Virus record (IMG/VR): IMGVR_UViG_3300031857_001409
Location: 1 to 23,693 of that record
Source: a virus
Length of the DNA stretch: 23,693 nt
Direction: 5' to 3' (one strand)
Of this stretch, positions 7,901 to 14,612 are shown in pieces. The position numbers were made by a program, and so were the translations under genes. Positions within the stretch are counted from its first letter, which is position 1. Every line of letters begins with the position of its first letter. Under the pieces are notes generated by a model. It made no database searches and was not told the DNA's origin. It saw only the letters and a list, made by a program, of their open reading frames with translations.

Positions 7901-8374
7901 GTTGGTTATATTGATGCAGACACAGGAGAATTCCAGTCAGTGGCACTGAACGAAGGACAACGTGACACACTGTATGATCTCAAAGTAAATCCAATTCCAT
8001 TCTTTGTAGGAGTCGGACTTGTGGCCTACGGTCAGAAGACTCGCGCAAGAAATGCATCAGCACTAGACCGTATCAACGTGTCACGTCTAGTGGTTTACCT
8101 ACGCAGTCAGCTAAACAAACTGGCTCGTCCTTATATCTTTGAACCCAATGACAAGATTACAAGAGATGAAATCAAAGGGGCAGTTGAGAGTCTGTTGATT
8201 GAGTTGGTAGGCTTACGAGCACTGTATGATTTTGCCGTGGTCTGCGATGAATCAAACAATACACCAAGTAGAATTGATCGCAATGAGCTTTATGTTGACA
8301 TAGCGATTGAGCCAGTCAAAGCGATAGAATTTATCTATATTCCATTGCGTATCAAGAACACAGGAGAAATTTAA
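4958..8374 (+). CDS. 18: gp18-like contractile tail sheath protein, very large
   Basis: 1138 residues, far above T4 gp18 (659). The N-terminus MALQSPGVQVTVIDESF and the RELVDTYG / YGLLAAYSFLGVSNSAFIVRA segment (residues ~64-112) are typical of myovirus sheath, as is the C-terminal domain with FFVGVGLVAYGQKT, LDRINVSRLVVYLR, FEPND and the final strand EFIYIPLRI. In the virion it forms the contractile outer layer around the gp19 tube. The extra mass lies between about residues 120 and 710 and contains four repeats of a PxxGxxW...W pattern (near 130, 370, 609 and 673) plus beta-rich Ser/Thr/Gly sequence. These are probably surface-exposed insertions. I chose the ATG at 4958 because AGGAGA lies seven bases upstream and the protein then starts with the family signature. 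Confidence 0.92.
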   Translation: MALQSPGVQVTVIDESFYTPAEPGTTPLIVIATAESKSNAAGTGTAAGTTQVNAGKVFKITSQRELVDTYGVPFFEKTASSSPIHGGERNEYGLLAAYSFLGVSNSAFIVRADVDLDELQGQTSAPGAEPADGQWWFDTRATSYGIQEWNSAPATTTGGQKFALKIPLVLTDDDSAKINSGTYAPKDSVGAVGDYAVVAQTIGNTGEAGFSLAKEAIKIYYKRNQALLGGDHWVEVGSQDWAGSHPTVSGASTVTTVTPGQTFSINGTTLTMPGGATLSAFVTYFNSGSGLVTGVRAVQLNSRLYLYTDGATETDGDSALANAITIAGSTAAGSAIAQLGITTGTFYGPAIQQTPHTSVPEWKSTNAKPRPTGSVWIKTTEPNFGARYIVKQWNSATKTWVTYSAPVYSSTHAALYYLDRSGGGQGIATDNLFVQSNSDENSNYDTSPETASFRIYKRATTGNTVVTSNAVISGTFGAGLNTFTFKASSKGNLTLDAASSVSFTALGTVGDAELMATAINAVGSTTVEASVTTNNEVQIIHKEGGDIRFTDGTGSPISDIFTAYNIDTGNGTQNLYTPGSGAAETFIATNWIPLASEDFAASATAPLAEPQDGQLWYTPVFDEIDIMVHNGDIWVGYKTATSPYFAAAAADKTDPAGPLVAASEPTVQSDGTPLKNGDLWISTADLENFPTIYRYDGLALEFVLIDKTDQTTEEGILFADARYGSSGASGNTAATIKDLLLSNYVDFDCPDPALYPKGMLLWNLRRSGGNVKKYTNNYIDTAANNVRYEALYNDAGTGPVTGDGQSTYATDRWVTASPNNEDGSGSFGRKAQRSLVVQKLKSAIDTSSEARDEERRNFNLIACPGYPEAYSNLINLNIDRGVTAFVVADTPLRLPADATSLTAWGTNANGALDNNDTGIVSYDEYSAVYYPNGFTTDLGGANAVVPASHMMLRTIALSDQVSYPWFAPAGTRRGGITNATAVGYIDADTGEFQSVALNEGQRDTLYDLKVNPIPFFVGVGLVAYGQKTRARNASALDRINVSRLVVYLRSQLNKLARPYIFEPNDKITRDEIKGAVESLLIELVGLRALYDFAVVCDESNNTPSRIDRNELYVDIAIEPVKAIEFIYIPLRIKNTGEI
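8362..8367 (+). promoter_or_regulatory. Shine-Dalgarno site of the tail tube gene
   Basis: AGGAGA lies nine bases before the gp19 ATG, inside the last codons of the sheath gene. It contrasts with the late genes that have no such site and indicates that tube protein is translated from the shared sheath-tube message. Confidence 0.75.
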
Positions 8375-8376
8375 AA

Positions 8377-9018
8377 ATGGCACTAACTTCCTTAAATAGA
8401 ATTTCGGTTCCTGCTTCAGGAGCCAACAGCGGCACAGCCCTGCTGATGCCAAAACTAAAATATCGCTTTCGGGTGATACTACTAGGATTTGGTGTTGAGG
8501 CCAGCACAGAACTAACCAAACAGGTTAGTGATGTGACCAGACCAACTGTGACATTTGAAGAAATGACTATTGAAGTCTACAACTCAAAAGTTAAATTGGC
8601 TGGAAAACCAAGCTGGGGCGACGTCACGTTAAATCTACGAGACGATGCCAACGGACAGGTTCAGAAAATTGTTGGTCAACAGGTGCAGAAGCAGTTTGAC
8701 TTCATGGAACAGGCCAGCGCCCGTTCAGGCATTGACTACAAATTCCAAATGAACATTGAGATGTTAGATGGCGGCAATGGTAGTTTTGAACCAAACATCC
8801 TTGAAAAATGGGAAACATATGGTTGCTATGTATCTGAAGTAAACTACGGTGAAGCAAACTACGGTTCCAACGAACCGATGACAGTGGCTCTTACTATCAA
8901 GTATGACAATGCTGTACAGTTTGCCGGCGGTACAGGTACAGGCACAGCACGGGGTATTGGCGCAGTTGTAGGCCGAAGTCTTGGCGAGGCTGTAACAGGC
9001 CGCGGCAGAGCGGACTAA
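8377..9018 (+). CDS. 19: gp19-like tail tube protein
   Basis: 213 residues, against 163 in T4 and about 200-215 in marine T4-like phages. The pattern fits the tube fold: an N-terminal segment ending LKYRFRVILLGFG (near 28-40), QVSDVTRPTVTFEE, VEVYNSK-like YNSKVKLAGKPSWGDVTLNLRDD near 67-90, then KFQMNIEMLDG, LEKWETYGCYVSEVNYG and a strand MTVALTIKYDNA. Hexameric rings of this protein build the inner tail tube through which DNA passes. The C-terminus is a Gly/Arg-rich tail not needed by the core fold. It follows the sheath stop after two bases and is closed by a strong terminator, so sheath and tube form a two-gene operon, which suits their near-equal copy number. Confidence 0.9.
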   Translation: MALTSLNRISVPASGANSGTALLMPKLKYRFRVILLGFGVEASTELTKQVSDVTRPTVTFEEMTIEVYNSKVKLAGKPSWGDVTLNLRDDANGQVQKIVGQQVQKQFDFMEQASARSGIDYKFQMNIEMLDGGNGSFEPNILEKWETYGCYVSEVNYGEANYGSNEPMTVALTIKYDNAVQFAGGTGTGTARGIGAVVGRSLGEAVTGRGRAD

Positions 9019-9033
9019 TATCAACAGTTGATC

Positions 9034-9063
9034 AAAAACCCGGATTACGATCCGGGTTTTTTT
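9034..9063 (+). terminator. intrinsic terminator after the tube gene
   Basis: Stem AAAAACCCGGAT / ATCCGGGTTTTTT with a TACG loop and a run of seven T residues. The A tract upstream allows a longer stem on the reverse strand as well. It ends the sheath-tube operon and lies five bases before the next late promoter box. Confidence 0.9.
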
Positions 9064-9066
9064 ACG

Positions 9067-9074
9067 GCTAAATA
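9067..9074 (+). promoter_or_regulatory. late-type promoter of the tube-like gene (GCTAAATA)
   Basis: GCTAAATA, five bases, then ATG at 9080. No Shine-Dalgarno sequence is present. The box starts four bases after the T run of the preceding terminator, so the downstream operon gets independent transcription. Confidence 0.7.
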
Positions 9075-9079
9075 ATTAT

Positions 9080-10183
9080 ATGGCAAATGTATTCACTCGA
9101 TTTTTAAAAGGGGTAGGAGAAGGGTTACTTACACCCAAGGGCGGTCTTGCGGATTGGCGTCATGCGTCTCGATTGTTTATACAAAACGGCTATAGGCTCA
9201 TGCCTCGTAGCAAGTTCATGTTTTATGTGCGGTTTGAAATTGAGAAAAATGTACTGACTTCACCGGTATTTACCAACACTCATGCAGATGAGATTGGGTA
9301 TCTTATCAAGAGTACTGATCTGCCTAAATACAAATTTGAGACAGTGACCAAAAATCAATACAATAGAAAACACATAATCTATAAAAATTTCACCTATGAA
9401 GGCATAAGCATGAAATTTCATGACGATAGTGCAGGTGTAATCAATGCATTATGGGCACTGTACATGGGAACCTATGTACAGGATCGATTCAATCCTGAAG
9501 CAGCATTTTCTAAAACCAACTTACAGGCCACCGGAACATCATTCGAAGGCTATAGATACGGCCTCGACAAGCAGGGAAAAAATGAAGATTTTTTTAAGTC
9601 TATTACCATATACACCATGAGTCGTCGTAGATTTTTAGGTTATACATTAGTCAAACCTAAAATCACAAGTTGGCAACACGGCGACGCTGGATATGGTGCA
9701 AATGAATTTAATGAAACCACAATGAACATAGAATACGAGTCTGTGGTGTACAGCTCAGGAAGTGTCGCAAGGAATACTCCTAAGGGATTTGCCAACTTAT
9801 ACTACGATAATGTGCCAAGTCCGTTGACTGTTGCAGGCGGCGGCACAGCCACTCTACTGGGAGAGGGCGGAGTCCTAGATGGCCTCGAAAGTATCTTTGG
9901 AGATGTTAGCAAGGGATCAGCATTTGGCAGCGTGGGAGGATTCCTTGGCACAGCCATTGCCGCAGTAAACACCGCAAAAAATATTGGTAGATTATCTGGA
10001 GCAGGTCTGAGAGCGGAAGCTATAGGTTTGTTAAGCAGTCCTGCTGCCATTGGCGGTATAATTAATACCGTAGGCGGAACCTTGGGATCAGTATTTCCAA
10101 GAAACAACGGCGGCAACGGCGCCACACAGGCCACGCAACGGTCAATTGCTCCTCCACCAGCAGACCTAGGAGAATTCTTATAA
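9080..10183 (+). CDS. tube-fold virion protein, gp48/gp54-like baseplate tube initiator candidate
   Basis: 367 residues. The region 20-235 has tail-tube-like features: GLADWRHASRLFIQNGYRLMP, KFMFYVRFEI, a YLIKSTDLPKYKFE strand (the tube family has a comparable xxVxxVxxPxxxxE pattern), NQYNRKHIIYKNFTYEGISMKFHDD near 92-116, and KITSWQHGDAGYGANEFNE near 193-211. In T4, gp48 and gp54 are gp19 relatives that cap the baseplate hub and start tube polymerisation; this protein's size and pattern fit that role, though I cannot tell which of the two it equals. The C-terminal ~120 residues are Gly/Ala-rich and hydrophobic (for example SVGGFLGTAIAAVNTAKNIG), ending in a Pro-rich tail; this part has no T4 match that I recognise. 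It is the first gene of a new late operon, probably leaderless. Confidence 0.6.
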   Translation: MANVFTRFLKGVGEGLLTPKGGLADWRHASRLFIQNGYRLMPRSKFMFYVRFEIEKNVLTSPVFTNTHADEIGYLIKSTDLPKYKFETVTKNQYNRKHIIYKNFTYEGISMKFHDDSAGVINALWALYMGTYVQDRFNPEAAFSKTNLQATGTSFEGYRYGLDKQGKNEDFFKSITIYTMSRRRFLGYTLVKPKITSWQHGDAGYGANEFNETTMNIEYESVVYSSGSVARNTPKGFANLYYDNVPSPLTVAGGGTATLLGEGGVLDGLESIFGDVSKGSAFGSVGGFLGTAIAAVNTAKNIGRLSGAGLRAEAIGLLSSPAAIGGIINTVGGTLGSVFPRNNGGNGATQATQRSIAPPPADLGEFL

Positions 10184-10184
10184 C

Positions 10185-10550
10185 ATGTCAAATTTACCAA
10201 CTTCTCTTCAACAAGATAGTGCCGCTGGCACAAAGTTATTTTTTGATCGTTACGGTGAAAAACCCTTGGAGTTTGGAGCCAATGAAGTCGGAGCTGCCAT
10301 TGCTTTTTTTCAAAGTCGTGGATTTGAAAACGATGCAGCTATCATTACAGCGCAGGTTTTATTGAATCAGGCCAAACTTGACGCCGTGCCAGTGTTCAAG
10401 ATCATTGACACTCTTAAGAATTTTAATGGCGTTCAAATCAGTGCGCTGGTAGCAGAGATATTAAACAACAATAGAAATGCCACAAGTTCGTTGGGTTACC
10501 GCACTGACCTAATAGAAAAACAAAATCAGACTAGAAATATTTTTGCATAA
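10185..10550 (+). CDS. conserved T4-like phage protein of unknown function
   Basis: 121 residues with a helical, soluble profile. It resembles a small protein found near gp4 or baseplate genes in marine T4-like phages; recognisable parts are LFFDRYGEKPLEFGANE, VGAAIAFFQSRGFENDAA near 36-53, LLNQAKLDAVPVFKIIDTL near 59-77, and the C-terminal EILNNNRNATSSLGYRTD. The FFxxRGFxxxAA helix followed by NQAK suggests a helical-bundle assembly factor or baseplate accessory, but no function can be named. It begins one base after the stop of the tube-like gene, and its last base overlaps the start of gp4 (TAATG), pointing to coupled translation within one late operon. Confidence 0.7.
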   Translation: MSNLPTSLQQDSAAGTKLFFDRYGEKPLEFGANEVGAAIAFFQSRGFENDAAIITAQVLLNQAKLDAVPVFKIIDTLKNFNGVQISALVAEILNNNRNATSSLGYRTDLIEKQNQTRNIFA

Positions 10551-10990
10551 TGCCAAAATTTGCTCAAGGTCGTTTTGAAATGAAAAATGTCGACAAGTAT
10601 GTGGGCAAAAAAACACCATTGGCTCGTAGCTCATGGGAATTTATTTTCATGAAGATGTTAGACGAACATCCAGGAGTTGAAAAGTGGGCAAGTGAAAGTA
10701 TACAGATTCCTTATCGAGATCCATTAACTGGCAAATATACAATATATGTTCCTGATTTTTTTATCACCTATGTGGATAAAAATGGAAGGAAACATGCAGA
10801 GGTCGTAGAAGTCAAACCAGCCAGTCAGACTTTTATAGAACAAGTGGGCAAGAGTCAGTATAATCAACAACAGTATGTAAAAAACATGGCCAAGTGGGAA
10901 GCTGCTGCCGCTTGGTGCAAACAACAGGGTATTAAGTTTCGCATAGTCAACGAAAACGATATTTTCCATACTGGCTCAAAACGTAGATAA
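10550..10990 (+). CDS. 4: gp4-like head completion protein (nuclease fold)
   Basis: 146 residues, the normal size of the family (T4 gp4 150). The layout is typical: an N-terminal basic segment, RSSWEFIFMKMLDEHP near 26-41, WASESIQIPYRDP near 46-58, YVPDFFITY near 66-74, and VVEVKPASQ near 85-93. Acidic residue E30, D69 of PDF and the E87-x-K89 motif reproduce the PD-(D/E)xK active site of TnsA-like nucleases. T4 gp4 completes heads after packaging, probably by trimming or protecting DNA ends; loss gives non-infectious particles. The C-terminal part (KWEAAAAWCKQQGIKFRIVNE) is also family-typical. All catalytic residues appear present. It sits in the operon between a conserved small gene and the small terminase. 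Confidence 0.85.
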   Translation: MPKFAQGRFEMKNVDKYVGKKTPLARSSWEFIFMKMLDEHPGVEKWASESIQIPYRDPLTGKYTIYVPDFFITYVDKNGRKHAEVVEVKPASQTFIEQVGKSQYNQQQYVKNMAKWEAAAAWCKQQGIKFRIVNENDIFHTGSKRR

Positions 10991-10997
10991 GTAAAGT

Positions 10998-11480
10998 ATG
11001 ACGAAAAAACTTGAAGAACTGTTTAATCTAGAAGATTCTAAGCCGGTCAAAGAACCAGTGGTGGTTGAAACAAAAATAGATCACACAGAAGTCCGTAGCC
11101 TAGATGACAGCTATAAAGCAGTGGCGGAAATCACTCGCAGTTTACCACAGGTAAAAGAGCTGGACGAACTCAATGATCACGAGTTAGATAACTTAGCATC
11201 AAAGGCTGAACAGGCCTACGATGATCTAATGGATCTAGGCATGAATGTAGAAGTTCGTTATAGCAGTCGTATTTTTGAAGTAGCCAGCTCAATGTTAGGC
11301 CACGCAATTACAGCTAAGTCAAATAAAATTGAGAAAAAACTCAAGGCCATTGACATGCAGATGAAAAAATACAAGATTGACAAAGACAACAATGAAGACC
11401 CAAATGATGTTATCAATGGGCAAGGATATGTAATCACTGACCGCAACGATCTCATTAAAAAATTAAGCGGAAAAGCATAA
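10998..11480 (+). CDS. 16: gp16-like small terminase subunit
   Basis: 160 residues (T4 gp16 is 164). The plan matches T4: an acidic leucine-rich N-terminus (LEELFNLEDSKP), a linker, then DDSYKAVAEITRSLPQ, two long helices around residues 60-125 (AEQAYDDLMDLG..., RIFEVASSMLGHAITAKSNKIEKKLKAIDMQMKKYKI) that fit the central coiled-coil that oligomerises into a ring, and a short C-terminal segment. Small terminase recognises or regulates DNA and stimulates the gp17 motor. It is encoded two genes upstream of gp17 instead of directly adjacent. The stop codon is part of the late promoter box of the next gene. Sequence in this family diverges fast, so the call rests on architecture, size and neighbourhood. 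Confidence 0.7.
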   Translation: MTKKLEELFNLEDSKPVKEPVVVETKIDHTEVRSLDDSYKAVAEITRSLPQVKELDELNDHELDNLASKAEQAYDDLMDLGMNVEVRYSSRIFEVASSMLGHAITAKSNKIEKKLKAIDMQMKKYKIDKDNNEDPNDVINGQGYVITDRNDLIKKLSGKA

Positions 11481-11483
11481 ATA
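11466..11483 (+). promoter_or_regulatory. late-type promoter of the capsid-targeted protein gene (AGCGG-N7-TAAATA)
   Basis: CATAAATA at 11476-11483 matches seven of eight bases of TATAAATA and is followed by exactly five bases and the ATG at 11489. AGCGG (11466-11470) precedes TAAATA by seven bases, as it does before the sheath gene and the gene at 14624. The box includes the stop codon of gp16. Confidence 0.7.
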
Positions 11484-11488
11484 CTACT

Positions 11489-12049
11489 ATGAAAACTTTC
11501 AAAGAATACCTTGCAGAGGGCAAAAAGTCATACAGCTTTAAGATTAAAGTTGCAGGTGAGTTGCCCCAGGATTTCCAGTCAAACTTAAAAACATCACTAG
11601 AAAGATGTAAAGTTATGAAAATGGAAAAAATCAGTACAACACCAATCCAAGCAGTGCCTATGGATTTTCCAACTATGAAAAACTGTGAAGTTCACGTTTT
11701 CGAAGTTGCGTGTGAATACCCAATTACTTCACCTGAAATCAGCAGTGATATCAAGAGCATGGGTCTAGACGAAACTTGTTTTAGAGTAAGGGGCAGCAAC
11801 GAATCTTCTGAAACCGAACAAGGCGAAACAGAAATTTTAAATACTGATGGGCTATTAACAGACAGCCAGTACAAAGAAGGCACCAATGTCAAGCATAAAG
11901 ATTTCTTTGGCGATGACTTTAACAAGAGTTTTTTGAAAGATTTAAGCAAGGTTGCTAAACAACAAAAGAAAGACAACGGTCAGACAGAGTATAAACTGCC
12001 TAAGGCCAAAATTGATAAGACAGGCGTAAAAAGCGCCCTAGGGAGTTAA
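11489..12049 (+). CDS. putative internal head protein with capsid-targeting leader
   Basis: 186 residues. The N-terminus MKTFKEYLAE-GKK closely resembles the capsid-targeting leader of T4 internal proteins (MKTYQEFIAE-A...), which directs proteins into the prohead core and is removed by the gp21 protease after a (L/I)xE site. Here L8-A9-E10 followed by G11 fits that cleavage rule. The rest contains SYSFKIKVAGELPQDF, a conserved-looking alpha/beta region up to ~100 (VHVFEVACEYPITSPE...), and a charged, probably disordered tail with DFFGDDFNKSFLKDLSKVAKQQ. I therefore infer that it is packaged in the head, either as a core/scaffold component or as a protein injected with DNA. No enzymatic motif is visible. 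The neighbouring genes (gp4, gp16, scaffold-like, gp17) all serve head assembly and packaging. Confidence 0.65.
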   Translation: MKTFKEYLAEGKKSYSFKIKVAGELPQDFQSNLKTSLERCKVMKMEKISTTPIQAVPMDFPTMKNCEVHVFEVACEYPITSPEISSDIKSMGLDETCFRVRGSNESSETEQGETEILNTDGLLTDSQYKEGTNVKHKDFFGDDFNKSFLKDLSKVAKQQKKDNGQTEYKLPKAKIDKTGVKSALGS

Positions 12050-12050
12050 T

Positions 12051-12965
12051 ATGAATTTCAATGAATTAATGCAAAGAATGCGTGAGTTAGATGCTCCTGT
12101 CGCTCCATCAGCAGCAGTTGAGGCCTGTGGCGATCCAATGGGAATGCCACCACCAAGTATTCCTAGCAAACCCGATGAACCTCCCCCAAGCATGAGCGTA
12201 AACCTCAATGCACAGGGCATGGACAACATTGCTGAATTAATGAAGTTAATGACTAAAGTTAATCCAGACATGATCAATCAACCAGCTCCTATGAGTATGC
12301 CTCCGATCAGTGCTGAACCAAGTATCATGAGCATTAAACCTCCAATGTCTAGTATCGGCGATCTAGGCAATCTAGATGCAGGCCCATTAAAAATGTTGCC
12401 CGACTTAGACGCAGACAACAATAATATGCCAGGCGGCGAAATGGATAGTGACTACGATGACAGCGGAGATCTAGATGCACATGAAAAAGATCACGCAGAT
12501 GAAAAACCATTGATCAAAACTCTAGACCGTGACGACGACGGTGATCATGACATGGATGATCATGACATGGAAAAAGATGACGACAAAGAAGACAGCAAGA
12601 AAGACAAAGAAGAAGCATTTAGTAATGCTCCTATTGGTGCTTCTGGTCAAGAATATCACGGCATTGACGCTGCTATACCCGATGGTGATGATCTTAATAA
12701 GCCCAAGAAAAGTTTTAGCGGCAAACCATACCGCGGGGATAATCCAATGTCTGCAGGCGCTTACGAAAGCAAAGAAGCACTACGTGCAAGTATCAAAGAA
12801 GAACTACGTGCCCGTTTAGCAGAAGCTAAGTTTGACCCACTAAAGCATGTTAAGAATCCTACCAAAGGTGAAAAAGAAGCTGCTAAAGATGTTAAGCGTG
12901 GCAGCTATGCTGACCGTGCAGCCATGCTAAAGTCAGCAGAAGCAGATGGTCGTTTAAAAAAATAA
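12051..12965 (+). CDS. acidic scaffold/core-like head protein with EF-hand-like loops
   Basis: 304 residues. An N-terminal helix MNFNELMQRMREL leads into a Pro/Met-rich stretch, then a strongly acidic low-complexity region near 115-185, then SFSGKPYRGDNPM near 221-233 and a helical C-terminus with ALRASIKEELRARLAEAK near 253-270. Similar proteins lie beside gp17 in marine T4-like phages and are usually unannotated. L266-A267-E268 followed by A269 fits the gp21 prohead-protease rule. Two segments fit the 12-residue EF-hand calcium loop: residues 134-145 (D,D,S,G,D,D,E at positions 1,3,5,6,7,9,12) and 159-170. I infer a prohead core or packaging role. The start is one base after the previous stop, with GGGAG upstream. 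A terminator follows at once. Confidence 0.7.
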   Translation: MNFNELMQRMRELDAPVAPSAAVEACGDPMGMPPPSIPSKPDEPPPSMSVNLNAQGMDNIAELMKLMTKVNPDMINQPAPMSMPPISAEPSIMSIKPPMSSIGDLGNLDAGPLKMLPDLDADNNNMPGGEMDSDYDDSGDLDAHEKDHADEKPLIKTLDRDDDGDHDMDDHDMEKDDDKEDSKKDKEEAFSNAPIGASGQEYHGIDAAIPDGDDLNKPKKSFSGKPYRGDNPMSAGAYESKEALRASIKEELRARLAEAKFDPLKHVKNPTKGEKEAAKDVKRGSYADRAAMLKSAEADGRLKK

Positions 12966-12983
12966 TCATTTAATAGCAATACC

Positions 12984-13011
12984 AAAAAGCATCCTACGGG
13001 GTGCTTTTTTT
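12984..13011 (+). terminator. intrinsic terminator before gp17
   Basis: AAAAAGCATCC, a TACG loop, GGGTGCTTTTTTT. The loop is closed by a C-G pair, giving a canonical cUACGg tetraloop of the stable UNCG class. Flanking A and T runs lengthen the stem. It separates the head-gene operon from gp17, whose late promoter box begins within two bases of the T run. Confidence 0.85.
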
Positions 13012-13012
13012 A

Positions 13013-13020
13013 TGTAAATA
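13013..13020 (+). promoter_or_regulatory. late-type promoter of gp17 (TGTAAATA)
   Basis: TGTAAATA, five bases (acaat), then the gp17 ATG at 13026. No Shine-Dalgarno sequence. The same one-mismatch variant precedes the HNH gene. Confidence 0.65.
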
Positions 13021-13025
13021 ACAAT

Positions 13026-14612
13026 ATGGCAAAATCACTAGACGGCGTATTAATTAAGAAAGCTCATGCCCCTCAACGCTACACACTTGAGGAAGTTCAG
13101 CATCTTGAAGCCTGTATGGATCCTATAACAGGTCCTCTGTATTTTTGCAAAAATTTCCTTAAGATACAACATCCGGTTAGAGGATCAATTCCGTTTGTGC
13201 CTTATGACTATCAAGAAAGACTGATAGATGCCTATCACAATAACAAACAGTGCATTGCCATGCTGCCAAGACAGATGGGCAAGACCACCTGTGCCACAGG
13301 ATACCTTCTGTGGTTTACTATGTTTGTTCCTGAAGCACAGGTATTGATTGCTGCGCACAAATACGAAGGCGCACAGGATATCATGAATCGTTATCGATTT
13401 GGCTATGAAAACTTGCCAGACTTTATTCGTGCTGGAGTGTACAGCTATAACAGAAACACCATCGAATACGATAACGGTGCTCGTATACAGGCAGTAACAA
13501 CTACAGAAAATACAGGACGCGGTAAATCTCTTTCATTGATCTATTGCGATGAGTTCGCATTCGTGCAACCTCCAGAGAAAGCCAAGGAGTTTTGGACCGC
13601 ACTAAGCCCCACACTATCAACTGGTGGTAAGTGTATCATCACATCAACACCTAACTCAGACGAAGATCAGTTTGCCTTGATCTGGACAGAAGCCAACAAG
13701 AAGTTTGACGAACACGGAAATGAACAAGCACTAGGCATGAATGGATTTCATAGTTTCTTTGCACACTGGGCAGAACATCCGGATCGTGATGAAAAATGGG
13801 CGCAAACAGAACGTGCTAAAATTGGTGAGGAAAGATTCCGTCGTGAATTTGATTGCGAATTCTTGATCTTTGATGAAACACTAATCAACGCAGTACGTCT
13901 GGCAGAAATGAAAGGCATTGACCCTATTATGACCATGGGACAAACACGGTTCTATAAAGATATTGATCCAAGATCCACCTATCTAGTTTCTCTAGATCCT
14001 TCACTAGGCACAGGCGGTGACTATGGTGCTATCCAAGTTTTTGAAATGCCCAGTATGGAACAGGTGGCAGAGTGGCGACACAATCTAACCCCCATTCAAG
14101 CGCAAGTTAAACATCTAAGAGAAATATGTAAGTATATTCAAGACCGTGGCATGGAAAAAGGCAGTGCTCCTCAACTATACTATTCAGTGGAGAATAACAC
14201 TCTAGGTGAAGCTGCCCTTATTGTGATCAATAACATAGGTGAAGAGAATTTTCCAGGTTTATTCCTTTCTGAGCCAATTCGCAAGGGGCATGTACGTAAA
14301 TTCAGAAAAGGATTTAATACCACACATAAGTCAAAAATCACTGCTTGCAGCCAGGTTAAACACATGTTAGAAACACAGAAAATGAAGATTTATTCAAAAC
14401 CTCTAATATCTGAACTTAAAACGTTTGTGGCACACGGAGTGGGATTTGGCGCTAAAACAGGCGAACATGATGACCTAGTAAGTGCCATGCTGTTGGTAAT
14501 ACGCATGGCGGGCATATTGTCAGACTGGGATCCTAAGATCTACGAAAAGATGACGGAAAAATTAAGCGAAGATCAAATGCCCATGCCGATATTTGTCTCT
14601 AGCGGTTTTTGA
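13026..14612 (+). CDS. 17: gp17-like large terminase subunit (packaging motor ATPase/nuclease)
   Basis: 528 residues, slightly shorter than T4 gp17 (610). ATPase domain: Walker A LPRQMGKTT (80-88), Walker B LIYCDE (171-176) and the coupling motif ITSTPN (205-210). Nuclease domain (RNase H fold): SLDPSLGTGGDYG with D324, YSVENN with E389, and GEHDDLVSAM with D482, which together form the metal-binding triad. All key residues are present. The protein translocates DNA into the prohead at the portal and cuts concatemers. It has a terminator directly upstream and a late promoter of its own, so it is expressed independently of gp16. No intein or intron is visible, unlike some T4-like relatives. Translation probably starts without a Shine-Dalgarno sequence. 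Confidence 0.95.
   Translation: MAKSLDGVLIKKAHAPQRYTLEEVQHLEACMDPITGPLYFCKNFLKIQHPVRGSIPFVPYDYQERLIDAYHNNKQCIAMLPRQMGKTTCATGYLLWFTMFVPEAQVLIAAHKYEGAQDIMNRYRFGYENLPDFIRAGVYSYNRNTIEYDNGARIQAVTTTENTGRGKSLSLIYCDEFAFVQPPEKAKEFWTALSPTLSTGGKCIITSTPNSDEDQFALIWTEANKKFDEHGNEQALGMNGFHSFFAHWAEHPDRDEKWAQTERAKIGEERFRREFDCEFLIFDETLINAVRLAEMKGIDPIMTMGQTRFYKDIDPRSTYLVSLDPSLGTGGDYGAIQVFEMPSMEQVAEWRHNLTPIQAQVKHLREICKYIQDRGMEKGSAPQLYYSVENNTLGEAALIVINNIGEENFPGLFLSEPIRKGHVRKFRKGFNTTHKSKITACSQVKHMLETQKMKIYSKPLISELKTFVAHGVGFGAKTGEHDDLVSAMLLVIRMAGILSDWDPKIYEKMTEKLSEDQMPMPIFVSSGF

Noticed and set aside
9802-10233. 143-codon leftward open frame opposite the tube-like gene
   Set aside because: It mirrors the Gly/Ala-rich C-terminus of the rightward gene and runs across the boundary of two well-supported genes.
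12529-12819. Met/Thr/Lys-rich rightward frame within the acidic head protein
   Set aside because: Low-complexity out-of-frame reading of Asp/Lys codons; no initiation site.
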